Source of the DNA: Actinomycetes bacterium
Lineage (GTDB): Bacteria > Actinomycetota > Coriobacteriia > Coriobacteriales > UBA8131
DNA: 48,062 nt
Assembly (NCBI GenBank): GCA_009787085.1
Contig: WRGR01000035.1
Location: 1 to 48,062 of the forward strand
Reading direction: 5' to 3'
The notes under the pieces are model-generated. The model was not told where the DNA came from. It saw only the letters and a list, made by a program, of their open reading frames with translations, and did no database searches. Positions 1-6,985 of this stretch are shown one piece after another; the first letter of the stretch is position 1; every line of letters starts with the position of its first letter. The translations under genes and the position numbers were made by a program.

Positions 1-101
1 CCGCCCCCGCCCCTGCGGCCGCCTCCGGCCCCGCCCCCGCCTCCGCCCCAGCGCCCGCGGCCTGCCCCGCCCCCGCGGCCGGCCCCGCGCCCTCTTGCCC
101 T
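1..101 (+). repeat. GC-rich low-complexity tract encoding an Ala/Pro linker in priA
   Basis: The stretch is almost entirely C and G, built from short GCC/CCC/GCG codon repeats that read (Ala-Pro)n with scattered Ser, Gly and Cys. It starts before the window. Such a tract can change length by slippage and is a likely assembly problem area. Confidence 0.8.
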
Positions 102-317
102 GCTGACCTTGGCATCCAGTTGCTCGGCCCGTCTCCCTGCGTGATCTCCCGCAGCAAGGGCAAGCACCGCTGGCACATCCTAGTCAAAGCGCCTTATCAG
201 ACCAGCGACGGTCAGCCCTTCGACCTGTCGACCTGGCTGTCTGCGGCACTAGGCAAGCTGAGGCCCAACCCCCAAGTCATCCGGGTAGTCGATATAGACC
301 CCTACGACATGATGTAG
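1..317 (+). CDS. priA: primosomal helicase PriA, C-terminal end (partial, 5' end outside window)
   Basis: Reading frame 3 is open from the window edge to the TAG stop at 315-317. The last 65 or so residues (LLGPSPCVISRSKGKHRWHI, then LVKAP, and ending VVDIDPYDMM) match the C-terminal domain of PriA, the helicase that reloads the replisome at stalled forks. The usual family signature here is a Gly-Pro-Ala-Pro stretch, then R-G-R/K-x-RW and a closing V-D-V-D-P. About 33 Ala/Pro-rich residues with a few Ser, Gly and Cys precede this domain, which is not normal for PriA and looks like an expanded linker. priA commonly precedes def-fmt-rsmB; here about 4.9 kb of other genes separate them. Identification rests on this short tail only. 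Confidence 0.8.
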   Translation, partial: APAPAAASGPAPASAPAPAACPAPAAGPAPSCPADLGIQLLGPSPCVISRSKGKHRWHILVKAPYQTSDGQPFDLSTWLSAALGKLRPNPQVIRVVDIDPYDMM

Positions 318-459
318 CTACTGGTTGCGGTCCGGCTTGGGCTCGCGGGCTCGAGTCCAAACACCAGCTCCACCATCTTCACCATCCTTGGCGGCTGATC
401 CTCCTTACCGGAATTCTTGGCAGATGACTATCCCTATCGGAATCTGAGATTCCAAGGCT

Positions 460-601
460 AGTTTCTGCGGAAAAATCGGACTTGTGCGAAGTGAAAAGCG
501 AAAATATCGCCAAAACTGATGTTATTGAGGCTGATTTTTGCCCTTTTTAAGCGCTGCAACAAGAATATGTTTCGCACAAGTCCGATTTTTCCGCAGAAAC
601 T
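460..601. mobile_element. 142-bp element with perfect 31-bp terminal inverted repeats (MITE-like)
   Basis: Positions 460-490 and 571-601 are perfect reverse complements over 31 bases (the left arm begins AGTTTCTGCGGAAAAATCGG). They enclose about 80 bp of AT-richer sequence with no convincing ORF. Long perfect terminal repeats around a short non-coding interior are typical of non-autonomous transposable elements. I see no clear target duplication. It could instead be a very large hairpin in the priA 3' region. It is unrelated in sequence to the CTAGGGAAGC repeat family elsewhere in the window. Confidence 0.55.
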
Positions 602-636
602 GGCAAGATGATCTCAGAAGCACAACGGCTTCTCTC

Positions 637-723
637 GGTGTTACGATTTCAAGATTCATGTTACCAGACTGTTGCTATAAACCCCAGCATCCTTGGTGTT
701 ACGAATTTGAAATTCGTGTTACT
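637..723 (+). promoter_or_regulatory. two operator-like 29-bp direct repeats upstream of the cbi operon
   Basis: Copies at 637-665 and 695-723 match at 23 of 29 positions; both begin GGTGTTACGA and end ATGTTAC or GTGTTAC. The second copy contains a perfect 17-base palindrome centred on 709 (ACGAATTT-G-AAATTCGT). They lie 146 to 204 bp upstream of the cbiM start. Two spaced near-palindromes in front of a metal transporter operon suggest sites for a dimeric metal-responsive regulator, but I cannot assign the regulator. The rest of the priA-cbiM gap (318-868) shows only the inverted-repeat element at 460-601 and the cbiM ribosome binding site. I did not find a cobalamin riboswitch signature. Confidence 0.4.
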
Positions 724-868
724 ATAGCCATACCCTAACCAGTGCAGTGGCGTTTCTGCAAATAGGGATGCCGCTCGGGTCGCGCACCGACATCCTCGCG
801 ACAAGGGCGGTATCCCGCAGGCAGGAGCGCTGCTGCCGAAACCCAATTCGACTAGGAGGAATAAGTTC

Positions 869-1834
869 ATGCACATACCCGACGGAATGCTTGATCCGAA
901 GACATTCGGCACTCTGTGGGCTGGGGCGGCCGGTGCGATAGGCTACGCCAGTGTCTGGGTGCGGCGGCATTTTGACAGCTCGCGGATCGTGCTGATGGCC
1001 GTTTTGGCTTCGCTGATATTTGCCTTCCAGATGCTCAACTTCCCTATTGCCGGCGGTACCAGTGGCCATTTCGTGGGTGCCTCGCTGGCCGGCATCCTGC
1101 TTGGCAGTTGGCCGGCGGCCATCGTCATGAGCGCCGTGCTGATCATCCAGTGCCTGTTTTTCGGCGACGGCGGCGTGACGGCGCTGGGCGCTAACATCAT
1201 TAACATGGGTGTTATAGGTGCTTTTTTGGCACCGCTCATCTACCGCCTGGTCTGCCGTATCCACCCCGGCTATCTGACCAAGCTGCTCGGGGCTGGCATC
1301 GGCGCCTTCTGTTCAGTGGTGGTTACATCGGCAGTGGTGGCCTTGGAGCTTTGGATCTCGGGCAGCGCCCAGTTCTTCGCTGTTCTTGGTGCCATGACCT
1401 TCTGGCATGTCTTCATCGGTATCGGCGAGGGTATTATCACGGCCGGCATCGTCGCCTACGTGGCGCGGGTACGCCCGGCAATCCTCGAAGGGGGAGAAGA
1501 CTCCAACCGGCGCTCTACGGCCAGCGTGGCTGTGGTTTTCGGCGTTTTGGCCCTCGCTGGCAGTGTCTTCTCCTTCTTGGCCTCTACTCATCCGGACGGG
1601 CTGGAGTACGTCTACGAGACTATGGGCATCGGCACGGCACCGCTGCCGGAGTCACCGCTGCTGTCATCACCGATGCAAGACTACCTGTTGCCCGGCGTTG
1701 CCAATGACCAACTGGCGGGTATTGGTGCCGCGATCATCGGCACGGTGATCGTCGGTCTGGCGGTCTGGGCCTTGGCCTTGGGGCTGGTGCGCCGCCGGAC
1801 GAAGCAGAAGAGCATCTCGGAAAGTGCCAGCTAA
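869..1834 (+). CDS. cbiM: CbiM/CbiN-type fused substrate-binding component of a Co/Ni ECF transporter
   Basis: This is the membrane substrate-capture (S) component of a group I energy-coupling-factor transporter for Co2+ or Ni2+. It has 321 residues and starts at ATG 869 behind a strong AGGAGGA site. The N-terminus MHIPDGMLD is diagnostic: the processed Met1-His2 amine/imidazole pair is the metal ligand in this family. Several hydrophobic helices follow (about residues 10-190), with internal conserved segments such as GGTSGHFVGASLAG. After a hydrophilic loop, the C-terminal part (about residues 215-310) has a helix, a PDGLEYV motif and a final helix, the layout of CbiN/NikN. So M and N appear fused, as in other CbiMN/NikMN proteins. 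The end overlaps cbiQ by 11 nt. The metal cannot be told from sequence alone; the lar genes in this window favour nickel. Confidence 0.88.
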   Translation: MHIPDGMLDPKTFGTLWAGAAGAIGYASVWVRRHFDSSRIVLMAVLASLIFAFQMLNFPIAGGTSGHFVGASLAGILLGSWPAAIVMSAVLIIQCLFFGDGGVTALGANIINMGVIGAFLAPLIYRLVCRIHPGYLTKLLGAGIGAFCSVVVTSAVVALELWISGSAQFFAVLGAMTFWHVFIGIGEGIITAGIVAYVARVRPAILEGGEDSNRRSTASVAVVFGVLALAGSVFSFLASTHPDGLEYVYETMGIGTAPLPESPLLSSPMQDYLLPGVANDQLAGIGAAIIGTVIVGLAVWALALGLVRRRTKQKSISESAS

Positions 1835-2606
1835 GCCCGCGCCCGAACAACTCGACAACCGAGCCGCTGCTGCCGCCGCAGACACTGCGGCGGCAGCGCC
1901 GTTAAGGGTCGTCTCACCGCAGGGGCGGCTGTTGGCTGCCGTGGTGCTGGTCTTCGGCATCGTCTTGGGGGCACCACATCAATTGCTGATCGTGGCGGCG
2001 CTGGTGGCCTTGGTGTTGTTGGTCGCTTACATCGTCCAAGTCAGCATCCGCCGCATCCTGCTGCGCAGCTTGGTGGTGCTGCCGATATCCGGCATGATCT
2101 CCCTCTTCTGGCCGTTGCGGCTGGTGCAGCAATGGAATCTCGACGGCCTAGCCAGCGCCTACGCCCAAGGCTGGTCGCAGATGCTGACTTTGATTATCAC
2201 GCCTTGGCTATGCGTACTGGTAATGATGCTACTGATCGCGACCTGCCATCAAGCCGACCTGCTCTATGCCGTCAAACGCCTGCACCTGCCGCATGTCCTG
2301 GTCTTGCTGTTGAGCTTCATGTACCGCTACGCCGACACCCTACGCGCCCAGCTACGAGCCAGCCACCGGGCGCTAGCCGCCCGGGCACCGAAGATGGGAA
2401 CCCGCCGCCAAGTGCTGCTCTATGGCAACTTGGCCGGCTCGATGTTGGTGCGCGCCTACGACCGCGGCGAGCGCATCCATGCGGCGATGCTCGCCCGCGG
2501 CTTCAACGGCATCCTGACCCATAAGCGCGAAGAGCGCATCGGTACACCCGACATCGCCCTGATCCTCGGTGCCGCGCTGCTGTCCGTGGCGCTCTATCTG
2601 GTATAG
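1824..2606 (+). CDS. cbiQ: CbiQ-type transmembrane (T) component of the Co/Ni ECF transporter
   Basis: 260 residues, starting at GTG 1824 inside the end of cbiM, so the two are probably translationally coupled. The protein has an Ala-rich start, about five hydrophobic segments (near residues 35-80, 85-110, 120-145 and 240-258), and the coupling-helix region with the CbiQ/EcfT Ala-Arg-Gly signature, seen here as AAMLARGFNG near residue 220. EcfT proteins link the S component to the ATPase dimer and transmit ATP-driven movement. It is encoded between CbiM and CbiO, the usual order. No frame problem is seen. Confidence 0.85.
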   Translation: MPAKPAPEQLDNRAAAAAADTAAAAPLRVVSPQGRLLAAVVLVFGIVLGAPHQLLIVAALVALVLLVAYIVQVSIRRILLRSLVVLPISGMISLFWPLRLVQQWNLDGLASAYAQGWSQMLTLIITPWLCVLVMMLLIATCHQADLLYAVKRLHLPHVLVLLLSFMYRYADTLRAQLRASHRALAARAPKMGTRRQVLLYGNLAGSMLVRAYDRGERIHAAMLARGFNGILTHKREERIGTPDIALILGAALLSVALYLV

Positions 2607-2619
2607 GAGATAGCCACCT

Positions 2620-3375
2620 ATGAGCTGCTCCATAGTCTATGACAAAGTCAGTTACACCTACCCTGATGGCACTCAAGCCCTGCGTGAGCTGAGTTTCACC
2701 CTGGACCATGGCGAGCACGTGGCGCTGCTCGGTCCCAACGGCGCTGGCAAAAGCACTATCATGCTGCTTTCCAACGGTGTGCTGCTACCCTCGTCAGGCA
2801 GTGTTACGGTGGGCACGGTGACGTTGGCCAAAGACACCCTGGTACCGATTCGCCAGCGCGTTGGCCTGCTCTTCCAAGACCCTGACGACCAGATGTTCAT
2901 GACCACGGTGCGTGACGACGTGGCCTTCGGGCCGTTGAACCAAGGCCTGGCTGCCGCAGAGGTGGAGCAGCGTGTGTGGCAAGCGCTGCAGGATGTCGGC
3001 CTGGACGAACAGGCCGACAAGGCTCCCCAAGAGCTCTCCTTCGGCCAGCGCAAACGGGCGGCCCTAGCCACCATCTTGGCCATGGAGCCGGATTTTCTGA
3101 TCCTCGACGAGCCATCCAGCAACCTCGACCCCCGCGGACGGCGCCGGATGATGGAGCTGGTGCGCAAGCTGCAGCACACGGTGCTGATCGCCACCCACGA
3201 CCTAGACATGGCTTGGGAGCTGTTGCCACGTTCCATAATCATCGATGCCGGCCAGGTAATAGCCATAGGCCCCACCCAAGAGCTACTGTGCGATGAGGCC
3301 CTACTAGAAGCCCACGGCCTGGAACCCCCCGCCGCCGTACGCTATGGGGCTGTCGGCCGACGCACAGATAGATAA
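2620..3375 (+). CDS. cbiO: CbiO-type ATPase of the Co/Ni ECF transporter
   Basis: ABC ATPase of 251 residues that powers the CbiMNQ importer, probably as a homodimer since only one ATPase is encoded here. Walker A is GPNGAGKST (about residues 38-46), the Q-loop region is LLFQDPDDQMF (about 84-94), the ABC signature is LSFGQRKRAALA, Walker B is FLILDEPSSNLDP, and the switch histidine lies in IATHDLDMA. It starts at ATG 2620 after TAGGAGATAG, 13 nt behind cbiQ. The DPDDQ after the Q-loop is typical of CbiO/EcfA rather than of other ABC importers. Confidence 0.9.
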   Translation: MSCSIVYDKVSYTYPDGTQALRELSFTLDHGEHVALLGPNGAGKSTIMLLSNGVLLPSSGSVTVGTVTLAKDTLVPIRQRVGLLFQDPDDQMFMTTVRDDVAFGPLNQGLAAAEVEQRVWQALQDVGLDEQADKAPQELSFGQRKRAALATILAMEPDFLILDEPSSNLDPRGRRRMMELVRKLQHTVLIATHDLDMAWELLPRSIIIDAGQVIAIGPTQELLCDEALLEAHGLEPPAAVRYGAVGRRTDR

Positions 3376-3426
3376 GTTGGGAGCATAATGATTTGTTTAA
3401 CTTGATAAAAGTGTGAACATACATAT

Positions 3427-3603
3427 ATGTGCTTTGTCGAATATTGTGATGTCTGCGGTTGTCAGTTCTACCGAGGGTTCTCTGGTTGGTTGAGGCTGTG
3501 GGCAAGGTCTTGCCTGAATGGCTTAATTTTGGCTTGCATACTGGCGGGTGTTGCCATGACAGTTGTCCTTATTGTCAAGTTCATAGGCGCCCTTTTCCGG
3601 TAG
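3427..3603 (+). CDS. possible small membrane protein (58 residues), unrecognised
   Basis: ATG 3427 opens a frame of 58 codons ending at TAG 3601. The N-terminal half is Cys/aromatic-rich (CDVCGCQFYRGF, near residues 7-18). The C-terminal half has one strong hydrophobic segment (NGLILACILAGVAMTVVLIV, about residues 31-50) and ends KFIGALFR, which would suit a single-pass membrane peptide. There is no good ribosome binding site, and the opposite strand is also partly open, so it may be chance or the remnant of a longer gene. It lies in the scarred interval after cbiO. Confidence 0.3.
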   Translation: MCFVEYCDVCGCQFYRGFSGWLRLWARSCLNGLILACILAGVAMTVVLIVKFIGALFR

Positions 3604-3607
3604 TCCT

Positions 3608-3988
3608 TCAACTGCACGTGGCAAGCATAGGGGGACAGGCATTCCGCGCCGCCCCCGCGCCGTCCCCGCGCCGCCCCCGTGCCGCCCCCGTGCTGTGCTG
3701 CCATACGGAGCTGATCCAAGGGTGGTTTGCTGTCTGCGCATCATTGGTAATTAGTACTAAATTCTCCAATGCTGCCTGAGCTGTGATGATGCAGTCGAAA
3801 GGGTCACGGTGCCCCCAGCCCATGCTACCGGCCAGAAGAGTGTGGGCAGCAGTTAGGCAAAGGCTTTCGACTCCCAGCTGGCGGGCAAAACTTTCGTAGT
3901 TCTCAACAACAACCCCATAGCTTTCATCGAGCTTGCCAAGGCGACGCTTATTGGCTATTTCAAAGTTCAAAGTCAGTGCCATTTTCAC
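3608..3988 (-). pseudogene. VapC-like PIN-domain toxin, N-terminally truncated
   Basis: The minus-strand frame reads FEIANKRRLGKLDESYGVVV, then GWGHRDPFDCIITAQAALE and LVLITNDAQ. This is the middle and end of a PIN-domain ribonuclease of type II toxin-antitoxin systems, with the Glu of the EI(A)xK helix, the DPFD acidic motif and the terminal ND motif. The first 40-45 residues, carrying the first catalytic Asp, are missing: immediately upstream on this strand (from about 4010) the DNA is instead the duplicated cbiM start. After about residue 100 (ISSVWQ, the normal end) the frame continues into a GC-rich Ala/Arg/Gly tail (3640-3700) that looks like noise. No partner antitoxin is visible. It is probably inactive. 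Confidence 0.7.
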
Positions 3989-4011
3989 GCTTAACTCGGT
4001 GCCGCCTAAGG

Positions 4012-4182
4012 TGCCGAACTACGATTTCGGCTGGGAGGAACAAGCTCATACATATACCCGACGGAATGCTTGACCCGAAGACCTTCGGCACCCTGTGGGC
4101 AGGTGCAGTCGGCGCAGTAGGCTATGTTGGGGTGTGGCTGTGTAAGCACTTCGATGTGAGCCGTCTCGCATCGCCCTGGTGA
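4012..4182 (+). pseudogene. truncated second copy of the cbiM start region
   Basis: This segment is clearly homologous to 832-1010, covering the ribosome binding site region and first 40 or so codons of cbiM. It reads HIPDGMLDPKTFGTLWAGAV and then GAVGYVGVWLCKHFDVSR. The initiator ATG has become ATA (4048-4050). A small gap near 4168 shifts the frame, and homology stops at about 4182. Many third-position differences show that it is an old duplicate or a remnant of a former paralogue, not a recent copy. It abuts the broken end of the PIN gene. Confidence 0.8.
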
Positions 4183-4426
4183 GTTTGCAGATAATTTTGC
4201 TTTCCCAGCGGTTTCCCATACCGTGCTGGGAGTAATATCATGTTACACTCAAAGGCGGATAAAAATTTAGCTTTCTTGGACACAGCTCTGGGGCGAGCGG
4301 CTATGCTGTATGCGACGAGACGGGGTTGACCACGAGAGATTGAGCACGTGGTGCCTGATGTGTCCAGTGTGCTTGAAGCGCACAAAGCACATGCCACCGA
4401 TGTGCGGCGATGAAGGGAGTATTCCG
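4183..4426 (+). other. unassigned leader between the cbiM fragment and fic
   Basis: No recognisable gene. One frame from just after the TGA at 4326 reads EIEHVVPDVSSVLEAHKAHA and ends at TGA 4410, which could be the tail of a lost gene. The fic ribosome binding site (AAGGGAG) is at its 3' end. Confidence 0.4.
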
Positions 4427-5167
4427 ATGGATGAGCAACTTGGCCTCCTGTTGCGGGAGGTTGACCGTAAGAAAACTGAACTGGCTGAGAAACCTAACCT
4501 GTCTCCAGATGCCGACGAGGCGTATCGGGAGCAATTTTTATATAGGAGCATCTATCATAATAACGCCATCGAGGGCAACCAGCTGACGCAGGAGGAAATC
4601 CAGCGCATGCTGCAAGGCAACGAGGTAATCCCGAACAAGCCGCTTTCCGACCACATTGCGGTTGTCGGCTGCTACGATGCCATCAGGCTGGCCAGACGCT
4701 ATGTTGCCCAGCAGACTCGGATTACCGAGCACGAGATCCGCAACTTGCATTACCGGATGCTAATCAGCGACCAAGAGGCCTCCGGGGTCTACCGCAACTA
4801 CAATCTGATGATCAACGGCCATCGTCCGACCTCCTACGAGAAAATCGCCTACAAAATGTTGCAGCTTTCCGAGGCCAAGCCGTCGGAGTGTGTGCACCCG
4901 ATCGAGGCTATCGCTTTCTATCACCTGCGGTTTGAGAAGATCCACCCCTTCGGGGACGGCAACGGCCGGGTCGGTCGCCTGATCATTAACCTGATGCTGG
5001 AGCAACAGGGCTACCCACCGGTAATCATCAAGCTGGACGACCGTGCCACCTATTACGACGCGCTCAACGCCTATGACGGCTTAGACGGCAAGCCGCAAGT
5101 CAAGCCGATGCAGATACTGCTCGCCAAGCTGATTTCCGAGCAGTTAGACGAGCTTTTGGCGCTTTAG
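4427..5167 (+). CDS. Fic-domain AMP/UMP-transferase-like protein
   Basis: Fic proteins move an AMP (or other nucleotide/phosphate) group onto hydroxyls of target proteins. The chosen start ATG 4427 gives 246 residues and sits 8 nt after AAGGGAG; earlier in-frame codons lack such a site. The catalytic motif HPFGDGNGRVGR is complete, with the histidine base and the anion/ATP-binding loop. An N-terminal inhibitory-helix motif is recognisable as NNAIEGN. The residue four before the Glu is Asn rather than the usual Ser/Thr, while the inhibitory Glu itself is kept. The protein thus resembles intramolecularly inhibited class II Fic enzymes. It ends 11 nt before def and may be co-transcribed with def-fmt-rsmB. 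The target is unknown. Confidence 0.85.
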   Translation: MDEQLGLLLREVDRKKTELAEKPNLSPDADEAYREQFLYRSIYHNNAIEGNQLTQEEIQRMLQGNEVIPNKPLSDHIAVVGCYDAIRLARRYVAQQTRITEHEIRNLHYRMLISDQEASGVYRNYNLMINGHRPTSYEKIAYKMLQLSEAKPSECVHPIEAIAFYHLRFEKIHPFGDGNGRVGRLIINLMLEQQGYPPVIIKLDDRATYYDALNAYDGLDGKPQVKPMQILLAKLISEQLDELLAL

Positions 5168-5178
5168 CGGGGTGTTGT

Positions 5179-5739
5179 GTGCGCATTATAGTCGCCCCTG
5201 ACCCGGTATTGAAAAAAGTTGCCGAGCCTGTGGAGTTGGCGGAGCTGTCGCGTCTGCGCTCCACAGCGGCCAAGATGGCCAAGCTGATGTACAGCAGCCA
5301 GGGATGTGGTCTAGCGGCACCACAGGTCGGCCTGTCCAAGCGGATTATCGTGGTTGATGCTGAATGGGGTCAACAAGATGCCGAAAGCGGCGAGGAGAAG
5401 GCGCAGAATCCCACCACCTTTGTCAATCCGGTAATCAAACGCAGTTGGGGAGAAAAACTACGCTGCGACGAGGGCTGTCTCTCGGTACCCGGCATAACCA
5501 TTCCTATTGAACGTTATCAAAATGTCGAGGTGGAGGCTATCGACTTGGACGGCCAGACCTTTACGATTTGTGCTGAGGGCTTTCATGCCCGGGTGCTGCA
5601 ACATGAGATTGACCATTTGGATGGTCTGACGATGTTTGAGCATCTCGACCCGATTCAGCGTATCGATGCCTTTAGGCTCTACGAGGAGGCTCTGCTCGCC
5701 GGAGCCAAACCGGGTGATGTTAGTATGCCTGGTGCCTGA
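5179..5739 (+). CDS. def: peptide deformylase
   Basis: Removes the formyl group from the N-terminal Met of nascent proteins, using a metal ion (usually Fe2+). It has 186 residues and starts at GTG 5179, giving MRIIVAPDPVLKKVAEPV. All three family motifs are present: GCGLAAPQVG (about residues 43-52), EGCLSVPG (metal-binding Cys) and HEIDHLDG (the two metal His and catalytic Glu). The long loop between motifs 1 and 2 (DAEWGQQDAESGEEKAQNPT) is hydrophilic. It is in the classical def-fmt-rsmB order, 11 nt after fic. Confidence 0.95.
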   Translation: MRIIVAPDPVLKKVAEPVELAELSRLRSTAAKMAKLMYSSQGCGLAAPQVGLSKRIIVVDAEWGQQDAESGEEKAQNPTTFVNPVIKRSWGEKLRCDEGCLSVPGITIPIERYQNVEVEAIDLDGQTFTICAEGFHARVLQHEIDHLDGLTMFEHLDPIQRIDAFRLYEEALLAGAKPGDVSMPGA

Positions 5740-5764
5740 AAAGCTGTGGGGAGGCTGCACTGAT

Positions 5765-6985
5765 ATGGGTACCGCTAGGGAGATGCCGACTAATGCCCAA
5801 GCTACAGCCATTGCGGGCTTGACCCGCAACCTTTTGCCTGATCAGCAGGGAGAAAGATTGCGGCCCGGGGGTTGCAGTGATGGGTCTTTTGCGTTGGCTG
5901 ACACTTCCCGAGGCCACGAGCTGGGCCACGAGCTGGGCCACGAGCTAGGCCACGAAATCCTGCGGGTCGTCTTCATTGGCACTTCGGAGTTCTCATTGCC
6001 GGCGCTCGCAGCATTGTTGGGTGCACCTGACCGCTTTGAAGTGGTACTGGTGGTTTCGCGTCCCGATGCCCGCTCCGGACGTGGTCAGAAGCTGGTTGCT
6101 TCGCAGGTCAGCGCGTTGGCACTGGAGGCGGGCATTCCCCTGGAGCAGCCTGCTGGCCTAGGTTCTGGGTCAGAGCGGCACCGTGATGAGCTGGCGGCAC
6201 GCATCAAGCAGCTTGACCCGCATTTCGGCGTAGTGGTCAACTACGGCCTGTTGTTGCCTGCCGAGATCATCGATACCCCGCGTTTCGGCACCCTTAACAT
6301 CCATGGTTCGCTTCTGCCCCGCTGGCGCGGTGCCGCTCCCATTCAGCGCGCTATCTTGGCCGGTGACGCCGAAACCGGCGTTTGCATCCAACAAGTGCGA
6401 CCGCAGTTGGATGCTGGACCGGTTTACGCCAGTTATCGGACTACGGTTGGCGACAAGTATTTCGCCGGGCTTTCAACCGAGCTGGCTGAAAACGGTGCCC
6501 GCTTGCTGGTAAACTGTCTGCCCGCGATTGCTGCTGGTGGCCTACAGGCGCAGGAGCAAGACGAGTCGTTGGCCACTTATGCTGAGAAGCTGGCTCCGAA
6601 CGAGCTTGGTCTTGACCCGGCAGCCAGCGTGGCGGAGAACTGCCGCCGAGTGTGCGCCGCTGACAGCCGGGCACCTGCCCGGGCGGTGGTTGCCGGCCGT
6701 CGGCTGCGGGTGTTGCGGGTCCGAGAGGCGGAGGATACGCCCGCCGCCGCGCCGCCCGCGTCGGTTGCCCCTGCCGTTTTGCCTGCTGCTGTTCCTGGCT
6801 CTGTGGCCTTTGTCAACAAGCGGCTGTTGCTTGCCGCTCAAGACGGTTGGCTGGAGCTACAGGAGGTGGCTCCAGAATCAAAGCATCCGATGACCGGCGC
6901 TGCCTTTGCGGCAGGGCTGCCGGCCCTGCAAAAGCCCACGGCCACGCTGCCCTCTCAGCCGCAAGAGTGGAGCGTCTGGAGATGA
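5765..6985 (+). CDS. fmt: methionyl-tRNA formyltransferase with a repeat-derived N-terminal extension
   Basis: Formylates the initiator Met-tRNA using 10-formyl-tetrahydrofolate. The catalytic domain begins with LRVVFIGTSEFSLPALAALL (codons from 5960) and contains the signature NIHGSLLPRWRGAAPIQRAI and QLDAGPV; a C-terminal OB-like domain follows. Homologues normally start at the equivalent of LRVVF with Met. Here no good start codon lies there. The best start is ATG 5765, 10 nt after GGGGAGG, which adds about 65 residues. Those residues are translated from a palindromic repeat (AIAGLTRNLLPDQQGERL) and from four 12-bp tandem units (GHEL x3, GHEI). A TTG at 5894 is a weaker alternative. A second oddity is an Ala/Pro-rich insert (AAAPPASVAPAVLPAAV) in the C-terminal domain. 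The stop overlaps the rsmB start. Confidence 0.9.
   Translation: MGTAREMPTNAQATAIAGLTRNLLPDQQGERLRPGGCSDGSFALADTSRGHELGHELGHELGHEILRVVFIGTSEFSLPALAALLGAPDRFEVVLVVSRPDARSGRGQKLVASQVSALALEAGIPLEQPAGLGSGSERHRDELAARIKQLDPHFGVVVNYGLLLPAEIIDTPRFGTLNIHGSLLPRWRGAAPIQRAILAGDAETGVCIQQVRPQLDAGPVYASYRTTVGDKYFAGLSTELAENGARLLVNCLPAIAAGGLQAQEQDESLATYAEKLAPNELGLDPAASVAENCRRVCAADSRAPARAVVAGRRLRVLRVREAEDTPAAAPPASVAPAVLPAAVPGSVAFVNKRLLLAAQDGWLELQEVAPESKHPMTGAAFAAGLPALQKPTATLPSQPQEWSVWR
5775..5913. repeat. palindromic repeat element lying in-frame at the start of fmt
   Basis: The left end at 5775 reads CTAGGGAGATGCCGACTAAT. The core at 5809-5830 (CATTGCGGGCTTGACCCGCA) is followed by a roughly inverted second half at 5852-5882 (AAAGATTGCGGCCCGGG...). 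The right end near 5894-5913 matches the expected inverted end at about 12 of 20 positions, mostly through transitions. It has the same layout as the copy at 9238-9375. It is translated as part of fmt if ATG 5765 is the start. Confidence 0.65.
5911..5958 (+). repeat. four 12-bp tandem repeats in the fmt 5' region
   Basis: Units at 5911, 5923, 5935 and 5947 follow the pattern GGGCCACGAGCT, with the last unit diverging. Each encodes Gly-His-Glu-Leu (the last Gly-His-Glu-Ile). Because the unit is 12 bp, copy-number changes keep the frame. Confidence 0.85.

Noticed and set aside
721-868. Cobalamin or nickel/cobalt riboswitch in front of cbiM
   Set aside because: I looked for the B12-box (GCCACTG) and for NiCo/czcD-like conserved segments and found neither; only the repeat pair and a ribosome binding site are clear.
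5636-5764. fmt start at 5636
   Set aside because: It lies inside def, which is complete to 5739; ATG 5765 has a much better ribosome binding site.
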